Shown: piece by piece, positions 1 to 10,754 of the stretch
Layout: the number at the start of each line of letters is the position of its first letter
Position numbering within the stretch: the stretch's first letter is position 1
DNA from: Nostoc sp. CMAA1605
Lineage (GTDB): Bacteria; Cyanobacteriota; Cyanobacteriia; Cyanobacteriales; Nostocaceae
Reading direction: 5' to 3'
Length of the DNA stretch: 64,000 nucleotides
NCBI RefSeq assembly: GCF_021596505.1
Contig: NZ_PJIZ01000020.1
Location: forward strand, 19,757 to 83,756
Notes under the pieces: generated by a model
Databases searched by the model: none
The model's input: only the letters and a program-made list of their open reading frames with translations
What the model was told of the DNA's origin: nothing
Position numbers and translations under genes: made by a program

Positions 1-3000
1 CTTATGCAGATAATTCATGGGTGCATGATGCGCCCAATGCTGCATTTTTTCTTGGTTTGCTATCACACATTGAAAAATTTGTTCTTTTTCATTTTCTGGA
101 CTAACTAAATAGATTGCTAACCGAGTTAGTGAATCATAGAAATATAGTTGCGGAGTCATCAACATTCCTATGCCACCATATAAATACTGCTTGGCATAAT
201 TTGTATATGCCAAGGCATTATTGTATTCACCGAATAAATAACATACTATAGTTTTGCATAAATGCAAGTGTAAAATTGCAATTCCGTCATTAGATTTAAG
301 ATGGATTGATAAATTGTTATCTTCATCATAAGCATCGCCAACTAAGATACAAATTTGTTCCGTATTCCCTAGCAGATTTAATACTGTTTGCCGATAAATT
401 TCGTTCCAGTAAAATACCCTTTCTTGTTTAATTTGATTAATTGAATTACTATGTTTCTCTAATTCTGGGAGTAGACTACTTAACTCTGCACCTTTAAAAA
501 ACAGGAAATAGGAATAAGCATTAATAGCGTAACTAGCAAACTCCAAATCTCCAGTTTCTATCCCTGATAAATAAGCATCTAGAAATGAATTTATGCTTTC
601 TTTTATATGCTCTTTCCAATGTCTAATATGGGCATTGAATGAGTGACAAATTTTCGCGGTAACTGCCTGTGTTTGGAATTTATCTGTTAATTCTGTGGCA
701 AGTTTGCCAAATTGATAGCCATCTTCAATTTTATCGACAGAACCGCACAGGATTAAACCATACACAACATATGCAAAAGCAGATAATATATTATTACCAT
801 ATTCAAGCGACAAATGAATTTGCTTCAGTGCAATTAATATAAATAAGTTAGGATTAGATTGATAAGCAAAAACAATGATGTTTGATAAGAGTCGCATGAC
901 CGCTAGTGGTTGTGCTGCTGTCATTTCTGGCAAATCAATTAAAGTTTTAATACTACGATTAGCCAGATTTGAATTGATTTGTTGCATTTCTTGCTGAATA
1001 TCAAACTCAGTGGGATTTTCAGAAAATTCCACTCCCAGCAACTTCAAAAATGCTAATCCTGTATTTACAGCCTCTATAGCTTTATTCTGCGCTCCATAGG
1101 CTTGAATTACAATTTCATAAACTTTGACTTTCTCTAGCAAAGTTTTAGTATTTAACAAAACTATCTGAACCAATGTTTCCATCTGGTCAAAATCACCAGC
1201 CAAATAAGCTGCTTCTGCTGCTGTCTCATATAATGCTAAAGTCAGTTCATATTTGCTTTCCCATTTGTCATCTGCAAGCAGTTCAATTCCTGTCTTTAAA
1301 TATTTAACTGCTGCTGTATAAGCTGTGGAAGTTAAAGCTTTTCTTCCAGCAAGTAAATTCATATCAGCTAGTTCATCGCGCTGAGTCTGATCTGTGATTA
1401 ATTCCACAGATATATTGAATTGATTCACTAGCTGAAAAATATTGGCTTCTCGTTCTTGAATTGGAATATTATTTAACAATAATGTGCCAATCTTTAAATG
1501 AATTTCCTTTCTTTCTGATTCTGGAATTAAGCTATAAGCAGCCTGTTGGACTCGGTCATGAATAAATTTATACTTAGGTATGGGTAAATTACGATTTTTT
1601 ACGTTATTCTTTGCACTCTTATCTAGAAAAACCTCATTACTATCTTGGAATAATTTATAAACATCTGTTTGTGCTAAGATGATGCCCTCATGTAATGACT
1701 GCCAGATATCAGAGGCTGTATCTACTACTGATTTTTCGCGGATAATTGCTAATGTCTTCAAATCAAATTCATTACCAATACAGGCTGCTAATTTTAAAAC
1801 ATCTTGCGTCATTTTTGGCAGTTTTTCTATCTGCATTGCCATGAATTTTACGACATCGTCTGTCAGAGCTAATTCCTGTATTTGATTAATGTCATACTGC
1901 CAATATCTCAACTCAAAATTAAATTTAATTATGCCTTCTTGATGTAAAAATTTTAAAAACTGGGTGGCAAAAAAAGGATTGCCTTTAGTTTTAGCAAACA
2001 CCATTTGGGTTAAAGGAACAGATATGCCTTCTTCACAATGTAGAGTATCAGCAATGAGAAGATTTAAATGACTTTGATTTAAAGGCAATAAGTCTATAGA
2101 GTTGATTTTAGTTCCTGTTTTAGAGATTTCCTGAATTGTTAAAGCAAGCGGATGAGTTGGGCTAACTTCATTGTGACGATATGCACCGATTACGAGTAGG
2201 CTACCTGCGGCTTGCTCATCGGTGTCTGTTGTATCAACTAACCAAGGTTCGCCATCAAAGATGGGTGTCCAAATATTTTCCTTAATTTCTGGATGCGATG
2301 AAGTAGAATTTTCTCGTGTTCCCTGACCTTGACTGAGCAGGAATTGAATAAATTTTAATGAAGCTGTATCTGCCCATTGTAAGTCATCTAAGAAAATTAC
2401 TAAGGGATGAGACTTAGTATTAAATACTTGAATAAATCTTTGGAATAACAGATTAAAGCGGTTTTGAATAGCCGTCCCAGAAAGTTCTGACACCGATGGC
2501 TGTTTACCGATAATTTTCTCTAGTTCAGGAATGACATCGATAATTACTTGAGCTTGTTCGCCTAAAGCTGATAGAATTTTAGTCCGTAATTCCTGGATTT
2601 GAGCATCATTTTCTAATAATATTTGTCCGATTAAATCACGGAAAGCTTGTACTAATCCTGATAGGGGAATATCCCGTTGAAATTGATCAAACTTGCCTTT
2701 AATAAAGTAACTTTGTTGCCGGACAATAGGTTTGTGAATTTCATTAACAACTGCTGTTTTGCCGATACCAGAAAATCCTGCGACTAAAATCATCTCTGTC
2801 GCTCCCTTGGTGACACGTTCAAAAGCTGCAAGTAAGGTAGCAACTTCTTGTTGACGACCATAAAGTTTTTCTGGTATGAGGAATCGGTCAGAAATATCTT
2901 TCTGTGCTAATTCAAAGGGTTCTATTTTGCTATTTTGTTGCCATTGGTGATGACAAATTTCTAGGTCATATTTAAGTCCATAGGCACTTTGATACCGGTC

Positions 3001-3795
3001 TTCGGCGTTTTTCGCCATCAATTTGGCGACAATATCACAAATTACTTGGGGAATTTCCTCTCCATTACTCAAAAGCGGTGGTTCTTTAGCAATGTGAGAG
3101 TACACCAACTCCATTGGATCTTGGTTGGTAAATGGTAAGTGTCCACTGAGTAGTTCAAAAAATGTCACCCCCAAAGAATAGAAATCACTGCGGTAATCAA
3201 TACCTCGGTTCATTCTTCCTGTTTGTTCAGGGGAGATGTAAGCTAATGTTCCTTCTAAGACATTGGGATTGGTAATATTCTGAATTTCTCTGGGTAATAG
3301 AGTGGCGATACTAAAATCAATTAGTTTAATTTCTTGGGTGTTGGGGTTGATGAGGATGTTGGCGGGTTTGATGTCTTTGTGGATAATGCGATCGCGATGT
3401 AATTCTGCCAAAATAGACACTATGGCTATTGCTATCGGTAAAAACTCCGTAAGAGTCAATCGACCTGCTTGTGTAACTTTATACTGCTTTACCCAGTCAT
3501 TCAATGAGGTACTGTGAAAGTCCTCCATAACTAAAGCATAGCCGTTGCGATAGTTTTCTAAACACAGAGGTTTAACTATCCCTGCAATATCTAAATTTTT
3601 GGTAATGGTGTACTGATTACGGAATTGAGCAATTTCATTAAATGTAGGGTACTCATTCCGCATCAATTTAATGATCACAGGTTTTCGGTCTTTTTCTCTA
3701 ATAGCTCGATAAACTAGGGTTTTGCTGCCAATATAAACTTGCTCTATGATCTGATATCCAGACAGAGGAAAAAAAGTATTTGATAAGGCTAGCAT
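1..3795 (-). CDS. Serine/threonine protein kinase with AAA-type ATPase domain (large cyanobacterial multi-domain signalling protein), C-terminus beyond window
   Basis: Manual reverse translation from ATG at 3795: MLALSNTFFPLSGYQIIEQVYIGSKTLVYRAIREKDRKPVIIKLM..., kinase motifs HRDRIIHKDIKPANILIN, LIDFSIA, GTLAYISPEQTGRMNRGIDYRSDFYSLG, then Walker A VAGFSGIGKTAVV. Frame is still open at base 1 (MQHWAHHAPMNYLHK). Absent from the ORF track because no stop lies in the window. I did not read every codon between these points. Confidence 0.88.
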   Translation of the reverse strand, partial: MLALSNTFFPLSGYQIIEQVYIGSKTLVYRAIREKDRKPVIIKLMRNEYPTFNEIAQFRNQYTITKNLDIAGIVKPLCLENYRNGYALVMEDFHSTSLNDWVKQYKVTQAGRLTLTEFLPIAIAIVSILAELHRDRIIHKDIKPANILINPNTQEIKLIDFSIATLLPREIQNITNPNVLEGTLAYISPEQTGRMNRGIDYRSDFYSLGVTFFELLSGHLPFTNQDPMELVYSHIAKEPPLLSNGEEIPQVICDIVAKLMAKNAEDRYQSAYGLKYDLEICHHQWQQNSKIEPFELAQKDISDRFLIPEKLYGRQQEVATLLAAFERVTKGATEMILVAGFSGIGKTAVVNEIHKPIVRQQSYFIKGKFDQFQRDIPLSGLVQAFRDLIGQILLENDAQIQELRTKILSALGEQAQVIIDVIPELEKIIGKQPSVSELSGTAIQNRFNLLFQRFIQVFNTKSHPLVIFLDDLQWADTASLKFIQFLLSQGQGTRENSTSSHPEIKENIWTPIFDGEPWLVDTTDTDEQAAGSLLVIGAYRHNEVSPTHPLALTIQEISKTGTKINSIDLLPLNQSHLNLLIADTLHCEEGISVPLTQMVFAKTKGNPFFATQFLKFLHQEGIIKFNFELRYWQYDINQIQELALTDDVVKFMAMQIEKLPKMTQDVLKLAACIGNEFDLKTLAIIREKSVVDTASDIWQSLHEGIILAQTDVYKLFQDSNEVFLDKSAKNNVKNRNLPIPKYKFIHDRVQQAAYSLIPESERKEIHLKIGTLLLNNIPIQEREANIFQLVNQFNISVELITDQTQRDELADMNLLAGRKALTSTAYTAAVKYLKTGIELLADDKWESKYELTLALYETAAEAAYLAGDFDQMETLVQIVLLNTKTLLEKVKVYEIVIQAYGAQNKAIEAVNTGLAFLKLLGVEFSENPTEFDIQQEMQQINSNLANRSIKTLIDLPEMTAAQPLAVMRLLSNIIVFAYQSNPNLFILIALKQIHLSLEYGNNILSAFAYVVYGLILCGSVDKIEDGYQFGKLATELTDKFQTQAVTAKICHSFNAHIRHWKEHIKESINSFLDAYLSGIETGDLEFASYAINAYSYFLFFKGAELSSLLPELEKHSNSINQIKQERVFYWNEIYRQTVLNLLGNTEQICILVGDAYDEDNNLSIHLKSNDGIAILHLHLCKTIVCYLFGEYNNALAYTNYAKQYLYGGIGMLMTPQLYFYDSLTRLAIYLVSPENEKEQIFQCVIANQEKMQHWAHHAPMNYLHK

Positions 3796-4087
3796 TGCAG
3801 GGATTTTTATATTTTTATTGAGCGATTTATATTTTATTATTCCCTAAAATTTATTATTATCCAAATATTCTTTAACAAAAAATATATTTAAAAAACAAAA
3901 AACTTTGAATAATTTTTACTTCAGTATTACCACTTAATTAATGCTTATTTCCCCATAAAAATCAATTCTAAATTCCACTGAATTGATATTTTAATGTTTA
4001 GATATTTATAAGTAATAGCACTGAAATACAAAATTCATCTCAATTATTTATGAAGCTGCATATAATTTGATCCCCACTAGAGCATCG

Positions 4088-4205
4088 ATTCAGTAATCAA
4101 AAACCTAACCCCCCAGCCCCCTTCCCTGCGAGGGAAGGGGGAGCCAAACTCCCCTCTCCTCGTAGGAGAGGGGTAGGGGGAGAGGTTCTTTCAAGATTAC
4201 TGAAT
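4088..4205. repeat. MITE-like nested palindromic intergenic element
   Basis: Terminal inverted repeat ATTCAGTAATC (4088-4098) / GATTACTGAAT (4195-4205), enclosing two hairpins CCCCCTTCCCT-GCG-AGGGAAGGGGG and CCCCTCTCCT-CGT-AGGAGAGGGG. Confidence 0.8.
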
Positions 4206-4250
4206 GGGTGTTCTAGCCACTCTTAAAAAAAGGGGAACAACAAACAAAAT

Positions 4251-4277
4251 TAAAGTCCCCTTAAAAAGAGGACTTTA
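4251..4277 (-). terminator. Inverted repeat downstream of the 4303-5190 gene, possible terminator
   Basis: TAAAGTCC ... GGACTTTA hairpin; no strong U tract. Confidence 0.35.
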
Positions 4278-4302
4278 GGGTGATATAAATGTGTGGAAAC
4301 TG

Positions 4303-5190
4303 TTAAATCTCGGCCACTGCGCGTTCAATTAAACGGCGTGCTAGGGTTTGAGTACCTGTGTGTTCGTAGTAATTGGTAGATACATCTAAAAAGGCTGCTA
4401 GATAATCTAATTTGTCATCAGAAAATTGAATAAAACTTTGCAAATTGCCCACAACTTTTTGGGGACTTAAATTATTTGCAGAGACAATGCCACCCATCCA
4501 ACCTTTAACTGAATCTAAACTGTTACCAATAAAATCGAGTTTACTGCCCACATTATTACCAGGAATTAAATCTTTCATTCCTTGGAAAGTAGAACTTTTA
4601 TCTAACTCATTGGGGTTGGTTTGACTTAATCCAGATAACGCTTTATTGATAAAATCTGGCCCCAAGGGTATCAAACCATCAACGCAGACTAAAGCCACCA
4701 TACGAATTAGGGATTCGCCACTGTATTCTCCTAAAGAAGCGACAAAATCACCGATGCTATCCCCAGGAATGCCATTAATTTGACAAAAAGCGACTAATTC
4801 CGCTACTACCTTCAAAGATAAATCGATGACTTGAGCCTTATCTGCTTTGGGAGTAATTGAGTTGAGAAAACCTAAAAGTGGAATGCTTTCACCAACTTTA
4901 TTAGCTAAGGCTGCTGCACCTAAAGCCTTATCTGTACCGTCAACAGTTTGATAAAGCCACATTGCTGTTTGATATCCTTGGGAGCGATCATTGTAAAGAT
5001 AGATTGCTCGTTCGCCAATTTGCTGAATTAAACTATCGTCAGTTTCACCAGTAACAGTCTTAATAGTATTGACAAAGCCGACTGTATTTTGCCACTCACC
5101 AGGAGCGACAAAATCTAAAGCATTTAACATGGAAATTGTCAAGCCACTGGTTGGTAATTGATCAACCAACTCAAAAATTGGTTTGCTCAC
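4303..5190 (-). CDS. Conserved hypothetical protein (295 aa)
   Basis: Long ORF in track; no recognised domain. Confidence 0.75.
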   Translation of the reverse strand: MSKPIFELVDQLPTSGLTISMLNALDFVAPGEWQNTVGFVNTIKTVTGETDDSLIQQIGERAIYLYNDRSQGYQTAMWLYQTVDGTDKALGAAALANKVGESIPLLGFLNSITPKADKAQVIDLSLKVVAELVAFCQINGIPGDSIGDFVASLGEYSGESLIRMVALVCVDGLIPLGPDFINKALSGLSQTNPNELDKSSTFQGMKDLIPGNNVGSKLDFIGNSLDSVKGWMGGIVSANNLSPQKVVGNLQSFIQFSDDKLDYLAAFLDVSTNYYEHTGTQTLARRLIERAVAEI

Positions 5191-5266
5191 AAAAATCTCC
5201 TAATTTAGATTTGATTATTCTTGATGACAAAGTATTTTCCACTCTGTTCTTGAGTGTGAATACAGA

Positions 5267-5776
5267 CTATTTGAGTTTGGCTAGTCCATCTAGATTAAAT
5301 TTGGCGATCCAATCAGCGCGATCGCTAGCTTTAAATGATGGAGAACGCGATAATACTTTTACCTGATATTTACCCACTAACACCGCAGTTTGAGTATTAC
5401 CTACTTCCACAGCCGGATAACCAGCGATGTTTTTCGTACTATTAGAAAACTTCGCGGCTGCGCCTGGTGTACTGCTAGTATCCGAAATCGATAACACTGC
5501 TACGTCTTTACCAGCTTTTTTTAATTTAGCTTCAGCAAAACCCTTTTTCTCTTGAGTGTAGACTCGTTGATAATCAGCTTCCTCACTGGGGAAAAATTTA
5601 TTGAACTCACTCCCTTGAGTCGCATTTTTCGCAACCGCCTGACCATTCTTTTGACGACTGCTTTCTTGTTGTACTTGATCAAAACGGCCTGGTGCTTTGG
5701 CTGTACAAGCTGTAGTCAGTAATAACACTGACAGCAACACAGCAGCTAAGACCCTACGCGTACGAGGAAAAATCAT
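5267..5776 (-). CDS. Putative lipoprotein
   Basis: 169-aa ORF with N-terminal signal MIFPRTRRVLAAVLLSVLLLTTAC and lipobox-like LTTAC. Confidence 0.7.
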   Translation of the reverse strand: MIFPRTRRVLAAVLLSVLLLTTACTAKAPGRFDQVQQESSRQKNGQAVAKNATQGSEFNKFFPSEEADYQRVYTQEKKGFAEAKLKKAGKDVAVLSISDTSSTPGAAAKFSNSTKNIAGYPAVEVGNTQTAVLVGKYQVKVLSRSPSFKASDRADWIAKFNLDGLAKLK

Positions 5777-5870
5777 CTCTAGCTTCTCCTAATAGTTGAG
5801 CTTTGAGGCAATTATCTGTGCTGCTGCCAGTTTCTACCCAGAAACTTTACCTTTTGATAAGTATTTGGGT

Positions 5871-6026
5871 TAGGGGTGTAGGGGTGTGGGGGTGTGGGGG
5901 TTTAGGGGTTTAAGAATTTCAATACCCGCCCAAAACGGTTGCACTAAAAAGCAAGGTTTCTAATCCTTGGGTTAGGTTGGGTGCTAGTTTTCCCCCTACA
6001 CCCCTACACCCTTACACCCTTATACC
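5871..6026. repeat. GGGTGTA-type heptad repeats in inverted orientation flanking ~80 bp
   Basis: ggggtgtaggggtgtgggggtgtggggg at ~5873-5905 and ccccctacacccctacacccttacacccttataccc at ~5992-6026. Confidence 0.7.
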
Positions 6027-6027
6027 C

Positions 6028-9000
6028 TCATATCCCTCTCACCACCGAGAAGTTAAGAGTATAAGGCTCATCCCAGGACTGCTGAGTGCTGGCTTTGACA
6101 GCATCTAGATAGCGATGGAAAGTTTGCAATTGGGTGAAGTCGGGACGATAGCCGAGATTTCCTTGTTTGGTAAATAGAGGTGTAGTAGCGATCGCCTGAT
6201 AATCAGAATTAGTTTGCGATTGTTGTGTTAACCAAGTTGATTCAGGATTTATAGGAATTAATCCTGGTGGAATTTCCCCTTCTAAAAATGCCAAAAGTCT
6301 CTGCTGACAAGTGCTGGTATTAATACCGCGCCCTTCAAATAGTTGCAAAACTTCCCCAAACATCAAAGTCCGGTTGGGCAGCAGTCGCAGCAATTCTGTA
6401 AATAAGAAGTAATCTGTATACTGATGGCGAGATTCTTCTAAAACTTGGGGATGTAGTGCTAACAAAGCTAAACCATAGGCTACACGGCTACAGTTGGGAA
6501 TGCCATTTTCACCCAGGTATGCGTCCTGAATTATCCTGGCGTTGGGAAGTTTCTGACGTAACCAACGATTCACCACGGCTAAATTTGCCACTCCCCCAGT
6601 CAAAATTGCTTGATTAATCGCTTCCGTGGGAATACCACGGGCTACTAATAGCTTATTCAATTCCCGATTCAACCGCCGCACAAAGGGAACAAAGACCTGA
6701 GTTTCTAAATCTCGACGCTGTAAAGTCCACTTTTGATCAGCTAATTCAAAACTAAAGGTTTCTTGACGTTGCAAAATCAGCTTTAAAGCTAAGGCTGCAT
6801 CTAAGACCGCTTGTCCGAGTAGGGAACTTTCTAAGTGTTGTTGCAACAAAATTCTGGCTTGAATGTCAGGTTCTCCTACACGGGGTAATTCTAAATCATC
6901 TAAATTCAAACTTTGCCACTCTACGCCATCTAAATTAGGAAAGGCTGATTGCCATTGTGAAGCAGAATGATGAGTTTGCTGGCGATCCTCTGGGTTTTGC
7001 CAGCGAGATTGACGGTATTTGGGCGGTAATAACAATTGACAGATAATATCTTGTTCTATGCCTTTGCCTGCATAGGCAAAACCATGAACCATAAAATCAT
7101 TGTGGGTGAGTGGCTGTATATTCTCTGGGACATCCACTAGTCCCATTTCCGTAGCGGTTGCACCGATATTAATCACCAAAGTATTGCCCATCATCGCCCC
7201 ATCGTGACTTTGTACTGGGGTCAACCCTTTGTAGGTGCTGAATTGTACCTTTTCACCGTTAGCCCCATTCAGGACACTGAGTAGACTAGCGATCGCTTCT
7301 TCTATAAAAAATACTTGCTGTGGGTGCTGCACTAATCTACTTGTCAGTAAAGCTTCCCGCACATTAAAGCGATATTGTTCAGACCAGGTAGAAGGACAGT
7401 TACAAATTACACCAGCAATTTGACTGACAATCTCATGAAAGGTACTATCATCCAAACCCACGGCTGTCGCAATTAATCCTTGGGTGGTACTGTCGCGATC
7501 GGCTTTGAGAGTCAACAGTAACTTCGAGAGCGATCGCACCACCCAAATTAACGGCCCTGCCGAAAATTCATTGAATTGCAGCACAGGTTGCCATTTTTGC
7601 TGGTCATTTTTGTAGGGAATTGCCACCTGTAAGTAAGGTTTTAACTGTGCTGAGTACAGATGATTTTTCAGATGCGATCCTTGATTTTCTCCATGACTCT
7701 GTATTGGCGGTGCAGAAGCATTCGGCAAATACACCTCTGCGGGTAAACGGAAGGATTGCTGGAAAGTATTAGTTCCTGGTTGCTGTTCTGCTGACCAACA
7801 AATCGGATAAACAACGCCTGTAGAACGATTTAATAAAGTTGCAGAAATCCCCGTTGTCCCTAAATCAATACCTAAATACCAAACTGAGTCTAAAGTTTCA
7901 GGTGCAGTTTCTCTATTGTCAACGGGAGTATCAGGCGTGATTACAGAACTCTCGTAATTTGTAGTTGTGGCTTCCTTTTTTTTTTCAGCAGGGCTAAAGT
8001 CAGAGGTGGATGCTGTTTGGGGTGAAGCGATCGGCCGTGATGGGGCAACATCGAGACTTGGTGTATTGTCTTTTGCTTCTTGCTCTAATTGTTGCCGATC
8101 CTTTGCCCAAAACTCGGCACTTTCCAAACCAATGACTGGAGACTGGGGACTGGATGCTTCTAGTTTGGCTAAATCTTGATGTAATTTCAGCCATTGCTCT
8201 TCATTCAGGGAAATTTCTGGGAGATTGGCTAAAGAGTTGACTTCCGGCGAGAGTAAATTTTCCTGGGGTGAAGCGGCAATAAATTGTTCAGGTAATGATT
8301 CTGGTTGTTTTGGCGTTAATGGTAATGGTTCTGACTCAACTTTTTCCTCAACCACCGCTAAATTATCCGTTATCTCAGGTTTAACTGCTAACGGTTCTGT
8401 AATTGGTGGTGATGGTGGCGGCGTAGTATTGGGGGTAGTGACTTCTAATGGCGGAACTGCTAAAGCTTCTGTAATATTTACATCCCCAAATAAATCAGTT
8501 AAAGATGTAATTGTATCTTCAGTAGCCGGTTGTAGTTCGGGCAAACCTAAATCATCATCAACACTCTGGGTTGGTGCAGTATCTGCAAACAGAGTTTCCA
8601 AACCCACCATTGGTTGTAAGTCGTCTACTTCATCCTCTAACTGGAGTGGCGATTCCTCCCAAGGTAGAGAGTCTATAGTCTCTAGTGACGCATCTGTGAT
8701 TTCTGGGGAGTCAGGCTGATCCAAAAAATCTGTATCTGATTGATCAAACCAAGCATCCGGCATCATGGCGGCTGTATCAACTTCTGCCAGTACATTTTGC
8801 GGTGCTATAGATATACTACTAGCCGTATCTTCTTCTGATAAATCCGCTATGACTGACTCAGAAGTCAATTCCAGAATGGCGGTGAAATTGTCCATGCCAA
8901 ACAAGCTGGCGTAAATTAGATCAACCTCATCATCTGTTGATTGCCCACTTTCTGGAGACAAGATATCTGGTGTAGTCAAATTGTCAGTAGAAATAGACTC

Positions 9001-10110
9001 ATCAATACCCAGTTGCAAAAGCATCTCATCTAGTTCATTTGTCATCAGGGCTTCAAATTCTGACGTTTCAGGCTCGTCTAGAATGTTAGACACTGAGGCT
9101 GTTGCCACTGGCTGTGACTCTTCTAGTGTTAATGTATCAAATATATCAGTATTATCCGACTGCGATAAATTAGTAGTAGCTGTAGTAGTTGATAATATCG
9201 GCGTAGTCAGGGGTTGAGTTTCTAATTTAGAAGTATTTACAGGGTAATTAGCTAGATTTTGCTGTATAATTTGTGTCAAATTATTTAAGAGGTTTACTAG
9301 TAAATGTTCACCTTGTAAACCTGTACTGTGCATTCTCGTCAATGCTTGCGATAAAGAATCATGATAAGTATTAATATTGCGCTGTAGGGCATCAAAAACA
9401 ACATTTACAGTCCCATCCAAAGATAGTAAACGTTGATCCAATTCCTGGGCTAGTTGTGTTAAGCGTTGAGTTTGTTCTGGTGCTTCCCACAAAGCTTGAT
9501 GTTGGTTGGGTGGAATTTCTAGACTATTTTGATAATTTTGCGTTTCACTAGAGTGATTTGCCGCCGCCTCAATCATTTTGGGTGTTAAAGCGGGAACAAG
9601 GCGACTCATTAAAACTTGTAAAAATTCAGTAATAATTTGCTCTTGATTTGCCAATTGTTGGCTGAGAGAGTAATTATGTAATCGCTTCTGCTCTAACTGT
9701 CGAATTTCTTGCACCAAAATCGCCCGTTCTTGCAATAGGGCTGTAACTTCTCCTTGCAAGGGTTGGACACAGGCGGACAAATCATTTTGCAGCTGTGTTA
9801 CCAGAGAATGAGTGTATTCTTGAAAATCGGGGGCGGGTGGTGTTGGTGGCGTGGGGGGATTTTGCCCTTGGTCAATAAACTTCACTAACAAAGGCGATTT
9901 AGGAGAAACTGTACTAGTGGGGTTCTGTTCAGAATTCTCTGATATTTCTGATGTTTGTAACTGAATTAAAAAATCACGCGTTCTTTCTAAAACTTCCTTT
10001 GGCTCTTGCGCTTGACTAGACAAAAGCTTAGGTAAGCGTTTACCACTGCTGTTAAGCAAGTTGTCAATATCTGCAATTAGTTTTTGAAGTTCATCTTTGC
10101 GGGAAGTCAC
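6028..10110 (-). CDS. Large Hsp70/actin-like ATPase-fold protein with coiled-coil N-terminus and acidic low-complexity linker
   Basis: 1360-aa ORF; C-terminal half has VWYLGIDLGTTGISATLLNRSTG and AILTGGVANLAVVNRWLRQKLP (Hsp70-like phosphate/adenosine motifs). Confidence 0.8.
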   Translation of the reverse strand: MTSRKDELQKLIADIDNLLNSSGKRLPKLLSSQAQEPKEVLERTRDFLIQLQTSEISENSEQNPTSTVSPKSPLLVKFIDQGQNPPTPPTPPAPDFQEYTHSLVTQLQNDLSACVQPLQGEVTALLQERAILVQEIRQLEQKRLHNYSLSQQLANQEQIITEFLQVLMSRLVPALTPKMIEAAANHSSETQNYQNSLEIPPNQHQALWEAPEQTQRLTQLAQELDQRLLSLDGTVNVVFDALQRNINTYHDSLSQALTRMHSTGLQGEHLLVNLLNNLTQIIQQNLANYPVNTSKLETQPLTTPILSTTTATTNLSQSDNTDIFDTLTLEESQPVATASVSNILDEPETSEFEALMTNELDEMLLQLGIDESISTDNLTTPDILSPESGQSTDDEVDLIYASLFGMDNFTAILELTSESVIADLSEEDTASSISIAPQNVLAEVDTAAMMPDAWFDQSDTDFLDQPDSPEITDASLETIDSLPWEESPLQLEDEVDDLQPMVGLETLFADTAPTQSVDDDLGLPELQPATEDTITSLTDLFGDVNITEALAVPPLEVTTPNTTPPPSPPITEPLAVKPEITDNLAVVEEKVESEPLPLTPKQPESLPEQFIAASPQENLLSPEVNSLANLPEISLNEEQWLKLHQDLAKLEASSPQSPVIGLESAEFWAKDRQQLEQEAKDNTPSLDVAPSRPIASPQTASTSDFSPAEKKKEATTTNYESSVITPDTPVDNRETAPETLDSVWYLGIDLGTTGISATLLNRSTGVVYPICWSAEQQPGTNTFQQSFRLPAEVYLPNASAPPIQSHGENQGSHLKNHLYSAQLKPYLQVAIPYKNDQQKWQPVLQFNEFSAGPLIWVVRSLSKLLLTLKADRDSTTQGLIATAVGLDDSTFHEIVSQIAGVICNCPSTWSEQYRFNVREALLTSRLVQHPQQVFFIEEAIASLLSVLNGANGEKVQFSTYKGLTPVQSHDGAMMGNTLVINIGATATEMGLVDVPENIQPLTHNDFMVHGFAYAGKGIEQDIICQLLLPPKYRQSRWQNPEDRQQTHHSASQWQSAFPNLDGVEWQSLNLDDLELPRVGEPDIQARILLQQHLESSLLGQAVLDAALALKLILQRQETFSFELADQKWTLQRRDLETQVFVPFVRRLNRELNKLLVARGIPTEAINQAILTGGVANLAVVNRWLRQKLPNARIIQDAYLGENGIPNCSRVAYGLALLALHPQVLEESRHQYTDYFLFTELLRLLPNRTLMFGEVLQLFEGRGINTSTCQQRLLAFLEGEIPPGLIPINPESTWLTQQSQTNSDYQAIATTPLFTKQGNLGYRPDFTQLQTFHRYLDAVKASTQQSWDEPYTLNFSVVRGI

Positions 10111-10570
10111 TTTAAATTACCTTAGCTAAAATTTTAGGTTAACTGGCTGTGTAAATTAATTTACAATCAATTTTTGGGATGGATAACTGAAAATAGTAGC
10201 GTTGCGTCAATCAATTTTAGATTTTAGATTTTGGATTTTAGATTGACCCCGACTACAAGGGTACGGGGCTTGGGGATTGTAGATTGAGGATCTTAGATTT
10301 TTTTACCCGAATCTTAGGTGGGGCTTGTACCTAAAAAATCCTTGCATCACAAATCCAAAATCCAAAATTTCGAGAGTCAACAGTCAATTTGCCAGAGGTG
10401 ATAGATTCCGCCCCACCGGAGTTAATCGCCATTGGACAATGATTTAGAGCTAGTGACAGTCTCAAAACATCAAAATATTCTGAAACTGCTAATATGAGGT
10501 AGTTTACTAGGCGATATTACAGTTTGAAGGACTTCATAGTATAAAAACACAAAAAAATTCAAATCGCCAT

Positions 10571-10655
10571 GTTGAGTAATGAGTGCTGAGTGCTGAGTGC
10601 TGAGTGCTGAGTGCTGAGTAATGAGTAGTGAGTAATGAGTAATGAGTAATGAGTG
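10571..10655. repeat. STRR heptad repeats (GAGTGCT / GAGTAAT)
   Basis: gagtaatgagtgctgagtgctgagtgctgagtgctgagtgctgagtaatgagtag... read directly. Confidence 0.9.
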
Positions 10656-10754
10656 CTGTTATTGGTAGCGCGTTGTTTAGCCGATGCTGAGTTGGGAAAT
10701 AAATCCTACCTTGTCTACCTTCCAATCCCCAATACTTCGACAAGCTCAGTACAA

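Noticed and set aside
1679-3517. Small + ORFs (1679-1885, 3302-3517)
   Set aside because: Antisense to the kinase-AAA gene reading off the window edge.
7967-9217. Plus-strand ORFs 7967-8179, 8225-8719, 8981-9217
   Set aside because: Antisense to the acidic low-complexity part of the 1360-aa protein; Ser/Val-rich compositional artefacts.
10571-10655. Possible CRISPR array
   Set aside because: Units are 7 bp with no spacers; this is a heptad tandem repeat. No other CRISPR-like repeat-spacer pattern was seen.
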